A stretch of 18,445 nt of DNA. Origin: JAVBPT01 sp031549455 (GTDB lineage: Bacteria > Bacillota > Clostridia > Lachnospirales > JAKSVV01). The stretch is taken from contig JAVBPT010000063.1 in the NCBI GenBank assembly GCA_031549455.1, positions 1 through 18,445 of the forward strand, given 5' to 3'. The position numbers were made by a program, and so were the translations under genes. The notes beneath the pieces were generated by a model, which was not told the DNA's origin, searched no databases, and saw only the letters and a program-made list of their open reading frames with translations. Of the stretch, positions 15,384-18,445 are shown in pieces. Each line of letters starts with the position of its first letter. The stretch's first letter is position 1.

Positions 15384-15397
15384 GATTGTGTTATTAT
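15370..15397 (+). promoter_or_regulatory. Probable promoter of the M6 metalloprotease gene
   Basis: TTTACA (15370-15375), 16-nt spacer, TATTAT (15392-15397), about 42 nt before the start codon and overlapped by the inverted repeat at 15353-15383. Confidence 0.6.
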
Positions 15398-15438
15398 ACA
15401 ATAAAATATTATTTTTTGTTTATGAGAGGAGAGATTTC

Positions 15439-18400
15439 ATGCATTTTGTAAAAAAAGTAGTTACCTGTTTGGTATTGGTTATTCTTATATTTTTTTCTAC
15501 GCCGATTTCATTATTAACAGCGCCCGTTGATGGAGAGATATTTGAGCTAAATAATTACTATACAGATAGCAAAGGAAATAAATATTCGAATAAAATACAA
15601 GTCAAAATATGGGGGGATGATTATTACACACATGTTGAAACTCTAGATGGATTTACATTGGTAAGAGATCCAGATACGGCTTCAATCTGTTATGCACTGG
15701 TTGATGACAAGGGTCGTTTTGTCTCATCAAAAGTAATATATACTGGGTTGAAAACCAGTGAAGAGCAACGGTTCGAAAAAACTTTAAAAAAGAATTTAAC
15801 AGAAAATATTAGCGTAATAAACGAGAAAGTGAATCAGGTTAAAGAAACACTAAAGGTAGAAGACTTTGTCTTGGATGTCAAAGATTTATCTGCTTCCTTC
15901 AATTCCGCACTTACCAATAATGCCTTAGATGTAGGACAGAATCCTTATTATAATGAAACTTATTCCGGTTCCATAAAAGGATTAACCGTATTAATAGATT
16001 TTCCAGATGAAAAATCAAAGTTTACGCCATCGGAAATTAATGATTTTTGTAACAGTCTTACATATGGAGACTATGGTTCGGTTCGTAAATATTTTTTGGA
16101 TATTTCAGATGGTGCACTGGACTATACAAATGTAGTAGTAGATCATTATTATACTGCAAAACATAATAAAAGTTATTATACGGATCCACTAGCATCAAAT
16201 CGAGCAAGAGAACTTATATTGGAGGCACTTACATCACTTAACGTACAGGATATCAATATGAGCCAAATCTCAAAAGATAAAAACGGGAGCATCAGAGCAC
16301 TAAATATATTATATGCTGGTGCTAGCCAGTGTGCATGGGCGGAAGGGATATGGCCACATAAAGGTTCTTTACGTGGTGTTACAATTAATGGGGTAACGTA
16401 TGAAAATTATATGATGTCCGATCTTAAATATCCTTCGCTATTAAGTAGTATAGGTGTGTTTTGCCATGAAAATGGACATCTCGTTTGTAATTGGCCAGAT
16501 ACATATGATTATGACCATGACTCAAAAGGGGCGGGGAGATATGACCTGATGTCTGGCGGCGCTGGTGCCAATCCTGAACCGCCTAATCCATATTTTAGAA
16601 ATATTTTGGCGGGTTGGGGAAATGTTCGATTTCTTAATAATGAGTCAATTCCCTCTACAATAAATATTTTGGCCAATCAGGTAGGCGCTCAAATATTTAA
16701 ACGAGATACAAATACTGAGTTTTTTTTAGTGGAAAATATTCAAGCCACTGGCAGATGGAGTGGATTTGGCACTTCTGGTATGTATATATGGCATGCTGAT
16801 AAAAATGGGAGTCATAATGATTCAGAGATGACGCCATCAAAACACTATTCTGTTTCATTAGAGCAAGCAGACGGTCGTTTTGATTTGGAATATAATAAAA
16901 ACCGCGGTGATTCAACTGATGCATATTATTTAGGAAATGTTACGAGCTTTACGGACAATACAACTCCTAACTCAAAGTGGTGGGATCGAAATTCGTCTGG
17001 GTTCAATATTGTCGAAATAGGCCCAGCCTCATCGAATATGACCTATAAACTTGCTACCAATCCAGTGGTGTTTACACCAAGCACTATAACCACTCCGAGC
17101 AAAAGTATATCTGTAAATGTATCAATAAAAAACACAACATCTGGTGTAAATGTGGCAGCGAGCCAATATAAGTGGACCACAGATGACTCAATTCCAACCG
17201 CAATAAACTTTGGCGGTGGAACGGCGTTTACCTCAGCAACTCAGAATATATCAAACAGCACATTTACCGGAACGTATTATTTATGGATAAAAATAGTGGA
17301 TAATTTGGGTAATATAAGCTATTCGAAGAGTAATGGCTATGAATTTGACAATATAGCACCAATTGTTATAAGAACATACCCCAATACTCATTATGCACTC
17401 ATGTCCACAGAGAGTGTGGTGTTGACATTTAATGAAACCGTGACAGCAGGAACGGGGCATATAATCGTAAATAATGGTACAAAAGATTATAAAGTGATTC
17501 CCACATCTGGTTATATAAGCGGGACGGGAGATAGCTGTAGGCTAGCTATTCCAGTTAGTGCATTTAAAGATGCAAATAATAACGCACTAAGTTTAGAATA
17601 CAATAAGACATATACCATAAGGATGGAAGCCGGTGCAGTGAAGGATATTGCAACAAACAATATAGAAGCAAATAATAACGTGGGTGTATTTAGTACGACC
17701 TCACCAGTGGCAGAGTTTACTCCATCTGCAATGCTTACACCAAGTAAAAATATAACGGTGGTTGTAAAGTTAATGGGTTCAGCATCTATAAACGTAGCAG
17801 CGAGCCAATATAAGTGGACTATGGATGCTTCCACTCCAAATACTTCAAACTTTGGCAGTGGAACAGCGTTTACCTCATCGACTCAGAATATATCAAACGA
17901 TACATTTACCGGAACGTATTATTTATGGGTGAAGGCAGTAGACAGTGCGGGAAATGTTGGCTACTTTAAGGGCGGAAGTTACATATTTGATCATGCGTTA
18001 AACGTAAATTTACCAGTAGTAACATTTAGTCCAGAGACGGTAACAACTCCGAGTAAGAGTGTATCTGTAGATACGAGTATAACGAGTAGTGACTATGGAA
18101 TAAAAATAGCAGATTGTCGTTGGAAATATACAACGGATTCCTCTATTCCGACAGCCCAAAGTTTTGAAAGCATGCAAACAGGAATATTGCACACGTTTAC
18201 CTCAGCAATGCAAAGCATAAAATTTGGATCCGCTGCAACAGGGACATACTATTTGTGGGTAAAGGCAGTGGATAATGCCGGAAATGTAAGCTATGCTAGA
18301 GTTGGAAGTTATTTATTTGATAACACCATTCCACTTATAACTGATGTGATGCCTAAGGGAAATAACGTCGATCTGTCCACATCAAGTGTGGTGCTCACAT

Positions 18401-18445
18401 TTAATGAAACCGTAACAGCAGGAACTGGAAATATCATTATAAATG
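15439..18445 (+). CDS. Secreted M6-family metalloprotease with Ig-like repeats (3' end outside window)
   Basis: The ATG at 15439 follows AGGAG by 7 nt. The frame stays open for 1002 codons to the right edge, so the C-terminus is missing. Residues 1-28 form a signal peptide (K-K, then a hydrophobic core, L-L-T-A). A propeptide-like region runs to about 170. The catalytic domain spans about 175-500, with the zinc motif H-E-N-G-H at 343-347 followed by W-P-D-T-Y-D, as in immune inhibitor A (H-E-x-G-H...P-D-E-Y-D), then Y-D-L-M-S-G-G. From about 542 there are two kinds of beta-sandwich repeat: type A (Y-K-W-T-T-D...G-T-Y-Y-L-W-V-K-A-V-D-x-A-G-N) and type B (V-V-L-T-F-N-E-T-V-T-A-G-T-G, like bacterial Big_5 domains). 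It would degrade extracellular proteins, with the repeats binding a surface or polymer. Any cell-wall anchor lies beyond the window. Confidence 0.92.
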   Translation, partial: MHFVKKVVTCLVLVILIFFSTPISLLTAPVDGEIFELNNYYTDSKGNKYSNKIQVKIWGDDYYTHVETLDGFTLVRDPDTASICYALVDDKGRFVSSKVIYTGLKTSEEQRFEKTLKKNLTENISVINEKVNQVKETLKVEDFVLDVKDLSASFNSALTNNALDVGQNPYYNETYSGSIKGLTVLIDFPDEKSKFTPSEINDFCNSLTYGDYGSVRKYFLDISDGALDYTNVVVDHYYTAKHNKSYYTDPLASNRARELILEALTSLNVQDINMSQISKDKNGSIRALNILYAGASQCAWAEGIWPHKGSLRGVTINGVTYENYMMSDLKYPSLLSSIGVFCHENGHLVCNWPDTYDYDHDSKGAGRYDLMSGGAGANPEPPNPYFRNILAGWGNVRFLNNESIPSTINILANQVGAQIFKRDTNTEFFLVENIQATGRWSGFGTSGMYIWHADKNGSHNDSEMTPSKHYSVSLEQADGRFDLEYNKNRGDSTDAYYLGNVTSFTDNTTPNSKWWDRNSSGFNIVEIGPASSNMTYKLATNPVVFTPSTITTPSKSISVNVSIKNTTSGVNVAASQYKWTTDDSIPTAINFGGGTAFTSATQNISNSTFTGTYYLWIKIVDNLGNISYSKSNGYEFDNIAPIVIRTYPNTHYALMSTESVVLTFNETVTAGTGHIIVNNGTKDYKVIPTSGYISGTGDSCRLAIPVSAFKDANNNALSLEYNKTYTIRMEAGAVKDIATNNIEANNNVGVFSTTSPVAEFTPSAMLTPSKNITVVVKLMGSASINVAASQYKWTMDASTPNTSNFGSGTAFTSSTQNISNDTFTGTYYLWVKAVDSAGNVGYFKGGSYIFDHALNVNLPVVTFSPETVTTPSKSVSVDTSITSSDYGIKIADCRWKYTTDSSIPTAQSFESMQTGILHTFTSAMQSIKFGSAATGTYYLWVKAVDNAGNVSYARVGSYLFDNTIPLITDVMPKGNNVDLSTSSVVLTFNETVTAGTGNIIIN
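17062..18445 (+). repeat. Tandem Ig-like repeat units inside the protease gene (order A-B-A-A-B)
   Basis: Approximate units: A1 17062-17355, B1 17356-17703, A2 17704-18000, A3 18013-18327, B2 18328 to the edge. DNA identity is locally high: the 23 bp starting at 17155 recur exactly in A2 at 17797, and the T-F-N-E-T-V-T-A-G-T-G coding stretch near 17424 recurs near 18396 with few changes. This points to recent duplication. Confidence 0.8.

Noticed and set aside
1..18445. CRISPR arrays, tRNA or rRNA genes
   Set aside because: No evenly spaced short repeats and no cloverleaf or rRNA signature sequences were seen on either strand; the only tandem repeats are protein-coding (LRR and Ig-like).

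Overview
The window is low-GC DNA from an anaerobic Firmicute, most likely class Clostridia. The evidence is AT-rich coding sequence, strong GGAGG-type ribosome binding sites, consensus sigma-A promoters, a c-di-GMP-I riboswitch, a butanol-dehydrogenase-type iron ADH and a DUF1893 gene. Genus cannot be assigned from the sequence alone. No tRNA, rRNA or CRISPR array was seen.

Layout, left to right. (1) The 3' part of a 22-residue leucine-rich-repeat protein runs in from the left edge. (2) A CI/LexA-type self-cleaving repressor reads leftward. It is separated by a set of ACACA-N3-TGTGT operators from a rightward 57-codon single-membrane-segment peptide gene. (3) A consensus promoter drives a leader with a 9-bp stem that covers the ribosome binding site of a 28-codon ORF, followed by a 92-aa orphan protein and a terminator. 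(4) A second consensus promoter drives a c-di-GMP-I (GEMM) riboswitch in front of an exported transglutaminase-like protein. (5) A third promoter serves a highly charged 206-aa protein and a glutamine-hydrolysing asparagine synthetase. After a terminator come a YqhD-like alcohol dehydrogenase and a DUF1893 protein.

(6) From about 7.9 to 14.8 kb lies a two-gene, defence-type cassette. It encodes a PLD-nuclease/SNF2-helicase fusion (1055 aa) and, 3 nt later, an Eco57I-type adenine methyltransferase (1161 aa) carrying its own TaqI-like recognition region. A promoter and a structured leader precede it. No separate specificity subunit and no other DISARM or BREX gene is visible. (7) Behind it are a 13-codon ORF that may be a gene remnant and a decayed IS3-family transposase. 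(8) The right edge holds the first 1002 codons of a secreted M6-family metalloprotease with C-terminal Ig-like repeats; it has no stop in the window.

The most interesting items are the compact PLD-helicase/methylase cassette, the c-di-GMP-controlled secreted transglutaminase-like protein, the repressor/small-membrane-peptide switch (SOS-like by inference), and the hairpin-masked 28-codon ORF.
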